Positions 1 to 7,071 are shown, counted from the first letter of the stretch. The stretch is 11,997 nt of DNA from Veillonella sp. (GCA_018367495.1 JAGZGB010000054.1:1-11997); one strand, 5' to 3'. Numbers and translations are program-made. Notes: a model not told the origin generated them from the letters alone.

Positions 1-196
1 AACTTTGGCTAAACGTGGTGATCTTCATGCACGTCGCCAAGTTCTTGCATACCTCATGGATGAAAGCGTAGTAAAAAAATTGTTTGATACAATTGCTCCG
101 AAATATGCAGACCGTCAAGGTGGTTACACTCGTGTAATCAAAACTGGTCTTCGCAAAGGTGACGCTGCACCTTTGGCTATTATTGAGTTAGTTTAA
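1..196 (+). CDS. rplQ: 50S ribosomal protein L17, C-terminal part (5' end outside window)
   Basis: This is the C-terminal half of ribosomal protein L17, a large-subunit protein near the peptide exit tunnel. The open frame enters from the left edge (codons in phase from base 2) and gives 64 residues ending in IIELV and TAA. Recognisable L17 features are the block [14 protein letters not shown], the [16 protein letters not shown] segment and the closing [24 protein letters not shown], which is typical of bacterial L17. The full protein is usually about 110-130 residues, so roughly half is missing because of the window edge, not mutation. The TTG at base 5 is an internal leucine codon, not a start. 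In Firmicutes rplQ normally ends the rpsM-rpsK-rpoA-rplQ operon, which agrees with the terminator directly after it and the ECF genes downstream. Confidence 0.97.
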   Translation, partial: TLAKRGDLHARRQVLAYLMDESVVKKLFDTIAPKYADRQGGYTRVIKTGLRKGDAAPLAIIELV

Positions 197-205
197 TCAA
201 ACTCA
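184..205. repeat. Inverted repeat spanning the rplQ stop codon
   Basis: TGAGTT at 184-189 is mirrored by AACTCA at 200-205, and the TAA stop (194-196) lies in the middle. The stem is short (6 bp, with further partial pairing inside) and stops 2 bases before the strong terminator hairpin. It resembles the longer stop-straddling repeats after truA and korB. Confidence 0.45.
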
Positions 206-207
206 TA

Positions 208-242
208 CGGTGTTGTAACTTATGTTGCAGCACCGTTTTTTT
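208..242 (+). terminator. Rho-independent terminator after rplQ
   Basis: An 11-bp stem pairs CGGTGTTGTAA (208-218) with TTGCAGCACCG (225-235), with two G-T wobbles and a 6-base loop, followed by seven T (236-242). It begins 11 bases after the rplQ stop codon. It should end the ribosomal-protein transcript and separate it from the ECF genes. Confidence 0.93.
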
Positions 243-255
243 ATTGTCAATTTTA

Positions 256-277
256 TGGTACAATCGACTAGTATAAT
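256..277 (+). promoter_or_regulatory. Candidate promoter -10 elements for the ecfA1 operon
   Basis: After the rplQ terminator there are two plausible -10 boxes: TGGTACAAT at 256-264, which has the extended -10 TGn form, and TATAAT at 272-277. TTGTCA at 244-249 is a possible -35 but lies 22 bases from TATAAT, which is too far for a standard promoter. The rest of 278-463 is AT-rich with no riboswitch-like structure that I can recognise. Some promoter must exist here because the operon follows a strong terminator. Confidence 0.35.
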
Positions 278-475
278 ATCGTAATATGTTAGCAGTTATC
301 GTAAATAATGAATATGAATTGTTAACCGTCTATATAAAATTCAAGATATTATTACATTTAAATTTCATTAATAGGATATATTAAAGTAATAGTATTATGT
401 TTATATAGGTATGATAGGTAACGTAAATAGTTCTATTTTTAAAACGAAATTGACTAGAAAGATATGAGGTTATCC

Positions 476-1423
476 ATGAATAAAAAAGACATTATGATTG
501 AGGTCAATCATATGAGTCATATTTATACTGATGAAAATGGCAATGATGTACACGCATTAAATGATGTGAGTTTATCGATCAAACGAGGAGAATTTGTTTG
601 TATCATCGGTACTAATGGGAGTGGTAAAAGTACACTTGCGAAACATTTTAATGTACTTTTACAACCTAGTGAAGGTTATATCAATGTATGTGGCTTTGAT
701 ACGCGTGACGAAGCACATATCTGGGATATACGTCAACATGTAGGTATGGTATTTCAAAATCCTGATAACCAAATTGTAGCGGCCGTTGTAGAAGAGGACG
801 TTGCCTTTGGTCCTGAAAATCTAGGTATCCCAAGTGAGGAAATTAGAAAACGTGTTGATGCTGCCTTAGAGGCTGTTAATATGACTGAATATAGAGAACA
901 TGGTCCTCATTTATTGTCTGGTGGCCAAAAGCAACGTATTGCTATTGCTGGTGTATTGGCAATGAAACCAGATTGTATCGTTCTTGATGAGCCAACAGCT
1001 ATGCTTGATCCAAAAGGTCGTCGTGAAGTACTAGAAACAGTTCATAAACTTAATAAAGAGGAAGGTATCACTATTATCTATATTACGCACTTCATGGAGG
1101 AAGCTGTTACGGCAGACCGTGTAGTAGTTATGAAAAATGGAGTGAAATTACATGATGGTACACCGCGTGAAATTTTTAGACATGTAGATACTCTAAAAGG
1201 TCTTGGACTTGATGTACCAGTGGCTTCTGAAATTGCTTTCAAATTAAATGAAAAAGGCTATGAAGTTGGTAAAAGTATTATCAATAATGAAGAGTTAGCA
1301 GAAGGTCTTAAGCATTCTAAATTGGCTAACCAATTACTAAGTAAGCATAATGTAGGAGTTAATACAATTAGTTCTCCTATTAATGAACACACAAATGTGG
1401 TAAGAGGGGAGGGCACACACTAA
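476..1423 (+). CDS. ecfA1: Energy-coupling factor transporter ATPase EcfA1
   Basis: This is one of the two cytoplasmic ATPases that power an energy-coupling factor (ECF) importer for vitamins or metal ions. From the ATG at 476 it gives 315 residues. All ABC motifs are present: Walker A GTNGSGKST (about 45-53), Q-loop Q94, signature LSGGQ (147-151), Walker B CIVLDEP (167-173) and switch H205. The C-terminal 80 residues are the longer, variable tail usual in EcfA proteins. I chose the start at 476 because TGAGG at 465-469 lies 6 bases upstream as a Shine-Dalgarno; the in-frame ATG at 464 overlaps that site and has only a weak one of its own. The gene overlaps ecfA2 by one base (TAATG), suggesting coupled translation. 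Its place downstream of rplQ and upstream of ecfA2-ecfT-truA is the classic Firmicutes order, which supports EcfA1 over other ABC ATPases. Confidence 0.95.
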   Translation: MNKKDIMIEVNHMSHIYTDENGNDVHALNDVSLSIKRGEFVCIIGTNGSGKSTLAKHFNVLLQPSEGYINVCGFDTRDEAHIWDIRQHVGMVFQNPDNQIVAAVVEEDVAFGPENLGIPSEEIRKRVDAALEAVNMTEYREHGPHLLSGGQKQRIAIAGVLAMKPDCIVLDEPTAMLDPKGRREVLETVHKLNKEEGITIIYITHFMEEAVTADRVVVMKNGVKLHDGTPREIFRHVDTLKGLGLDVPVASEIAFKLNEKGYEVGKSIINNEELAEGLKHSKLANQLLSKHNVGVNTISSPINEHTNVVRGEGTH

Positions 1424-2283
1424 TGGCGATTATATTAGATAATATTACCTATACTTATGGTGTAGGTACTCCATTTGAAAAGACAGCCCTTCATGGCATA
1501 TCTCTTACCATTGAAAATGGTGAGTTTCTTGGCATTATAGGTCATACTGGATCTGGTAAGTCTACCTTTGTACAACATTTAAATGGTTTACTACATCCTA
1601 CAACTGGAACAGTTACCGTAAATGGTATAGATATTAGTGCATCTACAGAGGAAGCCAAAAAGATGCGTCATAAGGTAGGCATGGTGTTTCAATATCCAGA
1701 ACATCAGTTATTTGAGGAAACTATTGCCGAAGATATTGCCTTTGGCCCTAAAAACTTAGGGCTTAGTGCAGATGAAGTAGATGAACGCGTACGAGAGGCT
1801 ATGAAATTTGTAGGTCTTGATTACAATACCTATGCAGAGCGCTCTCCATTCCATTTGTCTGGTGGTCAAATGCGTCGTGTTGCCATTGCTGGTGTAGTGG
1901 CCATGGATCCAGATTTTTTAGTTCTTGATGAGCCATCGGCCGGTCTTGACCCATTTGGTCGTGAAGAAATCTTTGAAGAAATTATTCGCCTTCATAAGGA
2001 AAAGGGCATTACGGTAATCCTTGTATCACATAACATGGAAGATATTTCTCGTATGGCATCTCGCCTTGTAGTACTTGATAAAGGTCGCATCGTTCTCGAT
2101 GGACAGCCAATGGATATTTTTAATAATCATCGTGATGAATTACAGGCTGTTGGTGTAGACGTACCACCAGTATCTGTAACTATGGAGTACTTGCGTGAAC
2201 AGGGCTTAGATGTATCTAATCGTGTATTATCTGTAGATGATGCAGTACAAGCCATTTTAGAAGGAGGTAGCCATGTTAAATAA
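1423..2283 (+). CDS. ecfA2: Energy-coupling factor transporter ATPase EcfA2
   Basis: This second ATPase pairs with EcfA1 as a heterodimer and docks on the membrane protein EcfT. The product is 286 residues. Visible motifs are Walker A GHTGSGKST (40-48), Q-loop Q90, signature LSGGQ (145-149), Walker B FLVLDEP (165-171) followed by the D-loop SAGLD, and switch H203. Translation starts at an ATG sharing one base with the ecfA1 stop; the purine-rich AGAGGGGAGGG at 1404-1413, about 9 bases upstream, is the ribosome site. The 3' end overlaps ecfT by 11 bases, and its GGAGGT codons also serve as the ecfT Shine-Dalgarno. Length and motifs fit EcfA2 well. The family assignment is secure; A1/A2 naming rests on gene order. 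Confidence 0.95.
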   Translation: MAIILDNITYTYGVGTPFEKTALHGISLTIENGEFLGIIGHTGSGKSTFVQHLNGLLHPTTGTVTVNGIDISASTEEAKKMRHKVGMVFQYPEHQLFEETIAEDIAFGPKNLGLSADEVDERVREAMKFVGLDYNTYAERSPFHLSGGQMRRVAIAGVVAMDPDFLVLDEPSAGLDPFGREEIFEEIIRLHKEKGITVILVSHNMEDISRMASRLVVLDKGRIVLDGQPMDIFNNHRDELQAVGVDVPPVSVTMEYLREQGLDVSNRVLSVDDAVQAILEGGSHVK

Positions 2284-3076
2284 CATTACTATTGGGCAAT
2301 ACTTCCCAGGAAACTCCTTCTTGCATCGCATGGACCCTCGTGCAAAGATTATTGCTACCACTATATTCGTTGTAGCTATTTTCCTAGCGAATTCTCCTTT
2401 AGCATATGGATTAGTTGGTGCATTTACCATCTTTGCTATGTTGTTATCAAGGTTGCCATTACGATTAATGTGGTCTGCTATTAAACCTCTTTGGATTATC
2501 ATCGTATTTACTCTGGGTATTCATATTTTTACGACACCAGGTACTTCACTTTTCCAATGGGGCGTTATCAATATTACTGACCAAGGGTTGGCCATGGGCC
2601 TTCAAATGGCGGCACGCTTAATTTTTTTAATCTTGTTCTCGTCCCTATTGACCTATACGACGTCGCCAATTCGTTTGACTGATGGCATTGAACATTTACT
2701 CAATCCATTCCGTTGCATTGGTGTACCTGCTCATGAATTAGCTATGATGATGACTATTGCATTGCGTTTCATCCCTACTTTATTGGATGAGACAGATCGT
2801 ATTATGAAAGCCCAATCTGCTCGTGGTGCAGATTTTGTGACTGGGTCCATCATTCAACGTGCTAAAAACATGGTACCACTTTTAGTGCCATTGTTTATTA
2901 GTGCTTTTAGAAGAGCTGATGATCTAGCTATTGCCATGGAAGCTCGCTGTTATAGAGGTGGTGTTAATCGTACGCGGATGAAAGAATTACAAGTTACCTA
3001 TGTAGATGTTATCGGTGTAGGGGCTGTCGTTTTGGTTACCATTGTACTTATCGTTTTATGGTGGCTTGATCTATGA
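2273..3076 (+). CDS. ecfT: Energy-coupling factor transporter transmembrane protein EcfT
   Basis: EcfT is the membrane scaffold that links the EcfA1-EcfA2 ATPase pair to a substrate-binding S subunit. The product is 267 residues, the usual family length. Hydrophobic stretches that could be membrane helices lie near residues 24-40, 43-60, 72-88, 108-128 and 244-264. The two cytoplasmic Ala-Arg-Gly type coupling motifs that contact the ATPases are visible: AQSARGAD (180-187) and AMEARCYRGG (221-230). The N-terminal pattern around FLHRMDPRAKI is also characteristic. The ATG is preceded by GGAGGT at ideal spacing, within the end of ecfA2 (11-base overlap), and the gene overlaps truA by four bases (ATGA). 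No S subunit gene is adjacent, so this is probably a shared (group II) ECF module. Substrate cannot be inferred. Confidence 0.94.
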   Translation: MLNNITIGQYFPGNSFLHRMDPRAKIIATTIFVVAIFLANSPLAYGLVGAFTIFAMLLSRLPLRLMWSAIKPLWIIIVFTLGIHIFTTPGTSLFQWGVINITDQGLAMGLQMAARLIFLILFSSLLTYTTSPIRLTDGIEHLLNPFRCIGVPAHELAMMMTIALRFIPTLLDETDRIMKAQSARGADFVTGSIIQRAKNMVPLLVPLFISAFRRADDLAIAMEARCYRGGVNRTRMKELQVTYVDVIGVGAVVLVTIVLIVLWWLDL

Positions 3077-3858
3077 GAAATATACGTATCATAGTCGCTT
3101 ATGATGGTACTGATTTAGCTGGTTATCAAAAGCAACCTGACGATAAGGGCTTAACGGTGCAAGGCTGTTTAGAATATGGATTGTCAAAAATTTGCAATGA
3201 ATCAATCCAAATCTACGGTGCTTCTAGAACTGATGCAGGTGTACATGCAAAGTATCAAGTATGTACGTTCCAAACATCTGGATCTATACCGGCAGAAAAT
3301 ATTCCTCGTGCTATGATTGCTCATATCCCAAAGGATATAGTTGTTCTGGACGCGGTGGAAATCCCTCTAGATTGGAAGCCACGGTGGAATATATATGGTA
3401 AGGAATATGTATATACAATCCATAATCAAGTCATTGCTAATCCTTTGACAAAACGATATCATTGGCACGTTAAGAAACCTCTTAATATTAATCTCATGCA
3501 AGCTGCTGGTAATAAACTAGTAGGTACTCATGATTTTACAACCTTAAAGGGAACGAATTCAACGCCTGCTGATCCAGTAAAGACTATTATGGGAATCCAT
3601 GTAGAGGCAGAAGGACCTCATGTTACAATTTCTGTAGTGGGTGATGGTTTCCTATACCACATGGTTCGCAATATTGCAGGACTCCTCGTAGATGTAGGCC
3701 TTGGTAGACGCAAGGTTGAGGATATTAAGGGCTATTTAGCCGCTAAAGATCGTCGTGTAATAGGAAAAACGGCACCAGCGCAAGGTTTGTGCTTAGAGGA
3801 AATCTTCTTTACCGAAGAACGGCAGCAAGAGGTGTTACAGAATAAATATTCTATATAA
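3073..3858 (+). CDS. truA: tRNA pseudouridine(38-40) synthase TruA
   Basis: TruA isomerises uridines 38, 39 and 40 in the anticodon stem-loop of tRNAs to pseudouridine. The 261-residue product matches the family's usual 245-270 residues. The N-terminal strand IRIIVAYDGTDLAGYQKQP is typical, and the catalytic aspartate is D54 in the signature SRTDAGVHA (51-59). Other conserved blocks are FTTLKG and GDGFLYHMVRNIAGLLVDVG. The start overlaps the ecfT stop in ATGA, implying translational coupling; no strong separate ribosome site is seen. It is the last gene of the ecf operon: the stop codon sits in a perfect AT-rich inverted repeat and a terminator follows about 54 bases later. In many Firmicutes rplM and rpsI come next; here the order breaks and korA follows. 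Confidence 0.96.
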   Translation: MRNIRIIVAYDGTDLAGYQKQPDDKGLTVQGCLEYGLSKICNESIQIYGASRTDAGVHAKYQVCTFQTSGSIPAENIPRAMIAHIPKDIVVLDAVEIPLDWKPRWNIYGKEYVYTIHNQVIANPLTKRYHWHVKKPLNINLMQAAGNKLVGTHDFTTLKGTNSTPADPVKTIMGIHVEAEGPHVTISVVGDGFLYHMVRNIAGLLVDVGLGRRKVEDIKGYLAAKDRRVIGKTAPAQGLCLEEIFFTEERQQEVLQNKYSI

Positions 3859-3871
3859 TTTTATATAGAAT
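3848..3871. repeat. Perfect inverted repeat spanning the truA stop codon
   Basis: ATTCTATATAA (3848-3858) is followed by two T and its exact reverse complement TTATATAGAAT (3861-3871). The left arm is the last codons of truA including TAA. With only two central bases a few inner pairs would open in RNA. It is followed 40 bases later by the real terminator, so its role is unknown; 3' end protection is one possibility. Confidence 0.7.
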
Positions 3872-3911
3872 TTACTGTTATAATACATTTAAAACGATAA
3901 CTATTAATACT

Positions 3912-3946
3912 AAAAGGATACTACTTAATATGTAGTATCCTTTTCT
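3912..3946. terminator. Terminator after truA (13-bp perfect hairpin)
   Basis: AAAAGGATACTAC (3912-3924) pairs perfectly with GTAGTATCCTTTT (3932-3944) around a 7-base loop. The T run is short and interrupted (TTTTCTCTT), but the stem carries A on the left and T on the right, so it could work on both strands. It ends the ecf-truA operon. Confidence 0.85.
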
Positions 3947-4001
3947 CTTATAATTTTTAGTTATAATACCTTAGTTTATACCTATGATTATGTGAAATGA
4001 T

Positions 4002-4035
4002 ACATTGTAAACCTAAAATATAAATGATACAATGT
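4002..4035 (+). promoter_or_regulatory. korAB promoter with an embedded inverted repeat
   Basis: A -35 box TTGTAA (4005-4010) and a -10 box TACAAT (4028-4033) are separated by exactly 17 bases, and TGA before the -10 gives an extended -10. Transcription would start near 4040. The 8-base arm ACATTGTA (4002-4009) and its exact reverse complement TACAATGT (4028-4035) overlay the -35 and the -10, so this could be an operator. The predicted leader (4040-4130) also holds a 7-bp repeat, TACTATA (4054-4060) with TATAGTA (4065-4071). Confidence 0.65.
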
Positions 4036-4130
4036 CGATGTAAGACAGGTTCGTACTATATATTTATAGTAAAATAGTAAAGTAGACTCTTGTCAGCAGT
4101 ATAATTTTTATCCTAAGGAGGGTGAATCTC

Positions 4131-5882
4131 TTGCAAAAACGTAAAGATTTTATCTGGAAAATGGGCGGCCAACAAGGTGAAGGTATTGAGAGTTGTGGCG
4201 AAATCATGGCAACAATACTTGCTAAAGAAGGCTATTCCTTGTATAGCCAACGTTTATTTGCATCTCGTATCAAAGGTGGTCATACAACATTTGCGTTGCG
4301 CGTTGCATTAGAACAAGTTATGTCCATTGGTGAAGGCGTAGACTTCTTGCTGTCTCTTGATCAAGAAACAGTTGATATGCATGGTTCTGAAGTTCGTGAG
4401 GGCGGTTACATCATCTGTGACAGCAAAGTAAATCCTGACTTCTCTAAATTTGAAGGTACAAAGGTTAATTGCTTGTCCTTGCCAATCTCTGAAACAGCAA
4501 TGAAACAAGGTTCCTTGTTGATGCGTAATATCGTAGCACTTGGTATGTCTGTAGCACTTCTTGGTTTTGATACTAAGATGTTTAAAGATGCGATTGCTGC
4601 TAAATTTGCGAAAAAATCCCAAGAAATCGTGGATAAAAACTTAGCTGCCTTTGACGATGGTCATAGCCTTGTAATGGAACAATTGGGCGATGTGGAAATC
4701 GATACATTGCCAGCTCCTGGTAAGAAAGATCAAATGTTCTTATTAGGTAATGAAGCATGTGCTTTAGGTGCTATTGCTGCGGGCTCCCGTTTCATGGCAT
4801 CTTATCCTATTACTCCAGCATCTGAAGTAATGGAATATATGATTAAAAATATGGATAAATTGGGTGCTACAATCGTTCAAACAGAGGACGAAATCGCAGC
4901 ATGCATGACAGCTATGGGCGGTGTATACGCAGGTGTTCGTGGCTTTACATGTACTTCTGGCCCTGGGCTTTCTTTGATGGCTGAATCCTTATCCATGGCT
5001 TCCATGGCTGAATTGCCGATGGTTGTTATCGATGTTCAACGTTCTGGCCCATCTACAGGTATGGCGACAAAGGTTGAACAATCCGATATTGATGCGGCTT
5101 GCTACAATGCACATGGCGATTATTCTGGTATCGTAATTTCTCCAACATCTATTGAAGAGTGCTTCTATGAAATTCAAAAAGCTTTCAACTTGGCAGAAAT
5201 GTACCAATGTCCAGTTATCTTCATGCCTGATTTACAACAAGGTTTGAATAAACAATCCGTTCCTTCCTTCGATTTGAACCGTGTACCTATTAACCGCGGT
5301 AAAATGATGAAAGAAGCTGATCTTCCTACATTGGAACAACCTAATTACTTTAAACGCTTTGAATTGACTGAAGATGGTATTTCTCCACGTACAATTCCTG
5401 GTATGAAAAATGGTCTATTCCTTTCCACAGGTCTAGAACATAATGAAGAAGGTAAACCAGCGGAAGCACCTACAATGCACGTAGCGCAAACTGATAAACG
5501 TTTCCGCAAATTGGAAACTGTAGCTGATAACTATGAACCATTCTTGAACAATGCTAAATACGATGAAGCAGATGTTCTCGTTGTAGGTATGGCTTCTAGC
5601 CGTGGTGCTATCGAAGAAGCTGTTGCTGAATTCGATCAAGAAGGTGTTAAAGTTAACCACTTACAATTGCGCTTGATTAAACCATTCCCAGCAAAACAAT
5701 TACAACCATTCATGGATGCTGCGAAAAAAGTGGTTATCGTTGAGCATAATGCAACAGGTCAATTGACTAACTTATTTAAAATCAACATGCATAAGAAATC
5801 TAAAATTTCCAGCTGCTTGAAATACGATGGTAATCCATTCACAAAAAGTTATGTGAAAAATGCGATTAAGGAGGTCCTATAA
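4131..5882 (+). CDS. korA: 2-oxoacid:ferredoxin oxidoreductase, fused gamma-alpha subunit
   Basis: With KorB this forms an enzyme that interconverts a 2-oxoacid plus CoA and an acyl-CoA plus CO2, passing electrons to or from ferredoxin. The product is about 583 residues. The N-terminal gamma domain (about 8-185) opens with GGQQGEG (12-18). The alpha part starts near 205 with GNEACALGAIAAG and has YPITPASE (226-233), conserved E252 in QTEDE, TSGPGLS (275-281) and GPSTGMATKVEQSD (306-319). The C-terminal domain carries VVGMASSRGAIEEAV and the LRLIKPFP block. The start is TTG at 4131: AAGGAGG (4115-4121) lies 9 bases before it, whereas the in-frame GTG at 4122 abuts the same site and cannot use it. 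Fused gamma-alpha without a separate ferredoxin subunit is typical of KorAB. 2-oxoglutarate is the likely substrate; other 2-oxoacids cannot be excluded. The codons look more biased toward preferred ones than in the neighbours, suggesting high expression. Confidence 0.92.
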   Translation: MQKRKDFIWKMGGQQGEGIESCGEIMATILAKEGYSLYSQRLFASRIKGGHTTFALRVALEQVMSIGEGVDFLLSLDQETVDMHGSEVREGGYIICDSKVNPDFSKFEGTKVNCLSLPISETAMKQGSLLMRNIVALGMSVALLGFDTKMFKDAIAAKFAKKSQEIVDKNLAAFDDGHSLVMEQLGDVEIDTLPAPGKKDQMFLLGNEACALGAIAAGSRFMASYPITPASEVMEYMIKNMDKLGATIVQTEDEIAACMTAMGGVYAGVRGFTCTSGPGLSLMAESLSMASMAELPMVVIDVQRSGPSTGMATKVEQSDIDAACYNAHGDYSGIVISPTSIEECFYEIQKAFNLAEMYQCPVIFMPDLQQGLNKQSVPSFDLNRVPINRGKMMKEADLPTLEQPNYFKRFELTEDGISPRTIPGMKNGLFLSTGLEHNEEGKPAEAPTMHVAQTDKRFRKLETVADNYEPFLNNAKYDEADVLVVGMASSRGAIEEAVAEFDQEGVKVNHLQLRLIKPFPAKQLQPFMDAAKKVVIVEHNATGQLTNLFKINMHKKSKISSCLKYDGNPFTKSYVKNAIKEVL

Positions 5883-5883
5883 T

Positions 5884-6756
5884 ATGACAACAGCTAAAGA
5901 TTACAGAAACGATATTCGTCCTAACTGGTGTCCAGGCTGTGGCCATTATGGGGTTCAAGCAGCGATTACTGACGCTGTAGTAGCGAAAAATATTCCACCA
6001 GAAAAATTAGCAGTAATTTCCGGTATCGGTTGCTCTAGCCGTATCGGTGGTTATTTCTACGCATATGGCGCTCATACAACTCATGGTCGTGCGCTTCCTT
6101 ACGCACAAGGTGTTAAACTTGCTAATCAAGACTTAGAAGTTATCGCTTGCTCTGGTGATGGCGATGCGTTCGCTATTGGTATGGGGCACACTATTCATGC
6201 TTTTAAACGTAATGTAAATATGACATACATTGTAATGGATAACCATGTATATGGTTTGACTAAAGGTCAAGCATCCCCTCGTTCCGATATTGGTTTTGTT
6301 ACTAAAACAACTCCTCGTGGGGCGTTTGAATCTCCATTGTCCGTTTGTGAAACTGCAATTGCTGCTGGTGCAACCTTTGTAGCACAAGGTTATATGATTA
6401 ACCGTGCACAACTTGTAGACTTGATTCAACAAGCAATGGATCATGAAGGTTTCTCCTTCATCAACGTATTCAGCCCATGTGTTACATACAATAAACATAA
6501 CAGCTATGACTGGTTCAAAGAACATTTGGTAGAATTGCCAGAAGGTTATGACTCAACAGATCGTGCAGCAGCACTTAAAACATTGGGTGAAACTGATGGC
6601 TTGGTAACAGGTGTTATCTATCAAGATACTACTAAACCTTCCTTCGAAAAAGCTATGGCTGCAGCAAATGGTGGCCCACATCCTCGTCCATTGACAGAAG
6701 ATGTAGTAAAACCAGATCAAGCGCTATTTGATAGCCTTTGCAATCAATTTAAATAA
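5884..6756 (+). CDS. korB: 2-oxoacid:ferredoxin oxidoreductase, beta subunit
   Basis: KorB binds thiamine diphosphate and one [4Fe-4S] cluster that takes electrons from the oxoacid and gives them to ferredoxin. From the ATG at 5884 the product is 290 residues, normal for the family. Likely cluster ligands are visible: C16 and C19 in WCPGCGHYGV, C50 in GIGCSSR and C199 in FSPCVTYN. The thiamine-binding segment runs from GDGDAFAIGMGH (91-102) to MDN (118-120), followed by VYGLTKGQASPRS (122-134). The ribosome site AAGGAGG (5868-5874) is 9 bases upstream; an earlier in-frame ATG at 5860 lies inside korA, ahead of this site, and is unlikely. It starts one base after the korA stop, so the two are co-transcribed. 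No delta-type ferredoxin subunit gene is adjacent. Confidence 0.94.
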   Translation: MTTAKDYRNDIRPNWCPGCGHYGVQAAITDAVVAKNIPPEKLAVISGIGCSSRIGGYFYAYGAHTTHGRALPYAQGVKLANQDLEVIACSGDGDAFAIGMGHTIHAFKRNVNMTYIVMDNHVYGLTKGQASPRSDIGFVTKTTPRGAFESPLSVCETAIAAGATFVAQGYMINRAQLVDLIQQAMDHEGFSFINVFSPCVTYNKHNSYDWFKEHLVELPEGYDSTDRAAALKTLGETDGLVTGVIYQDTTKPSFEKAMAAANGGPHPRPLTEDVVKPDQALFDSLCNQFK

Positions 6757-6770
6757 TCTTATTTAAATTG
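6745..6770. repeat. Perfect inverted repeat spanning the korB stop codon
   Basis: CAATTTAAATAA (6745-6756) ends with the korB stop codon and is followed, after TC, by its exact reverse complement TTATTTAAATTG (6759-6770). This is a 12-bp repeat with a 2-base centre. It is laid out like the repeat at the truA stop, and a GC-rich terminator follows 17 bases later. Confidence 0.75.
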
Positions 6771-6787
6771 GATTATTTATGATCTAT

Positions 6788-6825
6788 GCCCCTCTTTACT
6801 GGATGTCCAGCAAAGAGGGGCTTTT
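6788..6825 (+). terminator. Rho-independent terminator after korB
   Basis: GCCCCTCTTT (6788-6797) pairs perfectly with AAAGAGGGGC (6812-6821); inside it CTGGA (6799-6803) pairs with TCCAG (6806-6810) across a single A-C mismatch. TTTT follows at 6822-6825. This is the strongest terminator in the window and should end the korAB transcript. Confidence 0.94.
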
Positions 6826-7071
6826 ATATTATGGCATTATGAATAGTATAATTACTTTATATTGCTATGAATAACTATGGTTATTTTGTTGTATTATGGA
6901 TAGTATTATTACTTTACGGAGTTTTTCTTACTTGATATACTAATTTATAATTTAGAATGTCTATAGAATATTATTCAGAATTACAAAGTTAAGATACGAT
7001 TCGTGATGCAATGCAACAAAACTCTTACTTGCAAAAAGAAATTACTGCAGCTAGAACATGAAGGGGATACT
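6826..7071 (+). other. Intergenic region upstream of the MATE gene
   Basis: No gene is visible here. The stretch holds a pair of imperfect direct repeats (annotated separately) and a weak candidate promoter: TTGATA at 6932-6937 with TAGAAT at 6953-6958 (spacing 15), or alternatively TATAAT at 6946-6951 with a poor -35. An open frame in phase with the MATE gene extends back to a GTG at 7003, but it has no ribosome site and reads as unremarkable sequence, so I treat it as leader. The region is very AT-rich and I recognise no riboswitch. Confidence 0.4.
6834..6916 (+). repeat. Two 26-base imperfect direct repeats upstream of the MATE gene
   Basis: The copies lie at 6834-6859 and 6891-6916, 57 bases apart start to start, and match at 23 of 26 positions. 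The shared core reads TTATG-ATAGTAT-ATTACTTTA. They lie between the korB terminator and the weak MATE promoter, so they may be regulator sites or a small duplication. Confidence 0.6.

Noticed and set aside
243..475. Possible riboswitch or small gene between rplQ and ecfA1
   Set aside because: The stretch is very AT-rich with no long stem, no conserved riboswitch core I recognise and no open frame with a ribosome site.
4090..4105. TTGTCA and TATAAT close to korA read as a second promoter
   Set aside because: The two boxes are only 4 bases apart, so they cannot act together, and no other suitable -35 pairs with the TATAAT.
6133..6525. Reverse-strand open frame of 130 codons inside korB
   Set aside because: It lies wholly antisense to a well-supported gene, has no ribosome site, and its translation resembles no family; it is a by-product of the korB codon pattern.
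7003..7071. N-terminal extension of the MATE protein from GTG at 7003 or ATG at 7006
   Set aside because: There is no Shine-Dalgarno before it, the extra 23 residues are polar and atypical for the family, while ATG 7072 has AAGGGG at good spacing and gives the standard length.
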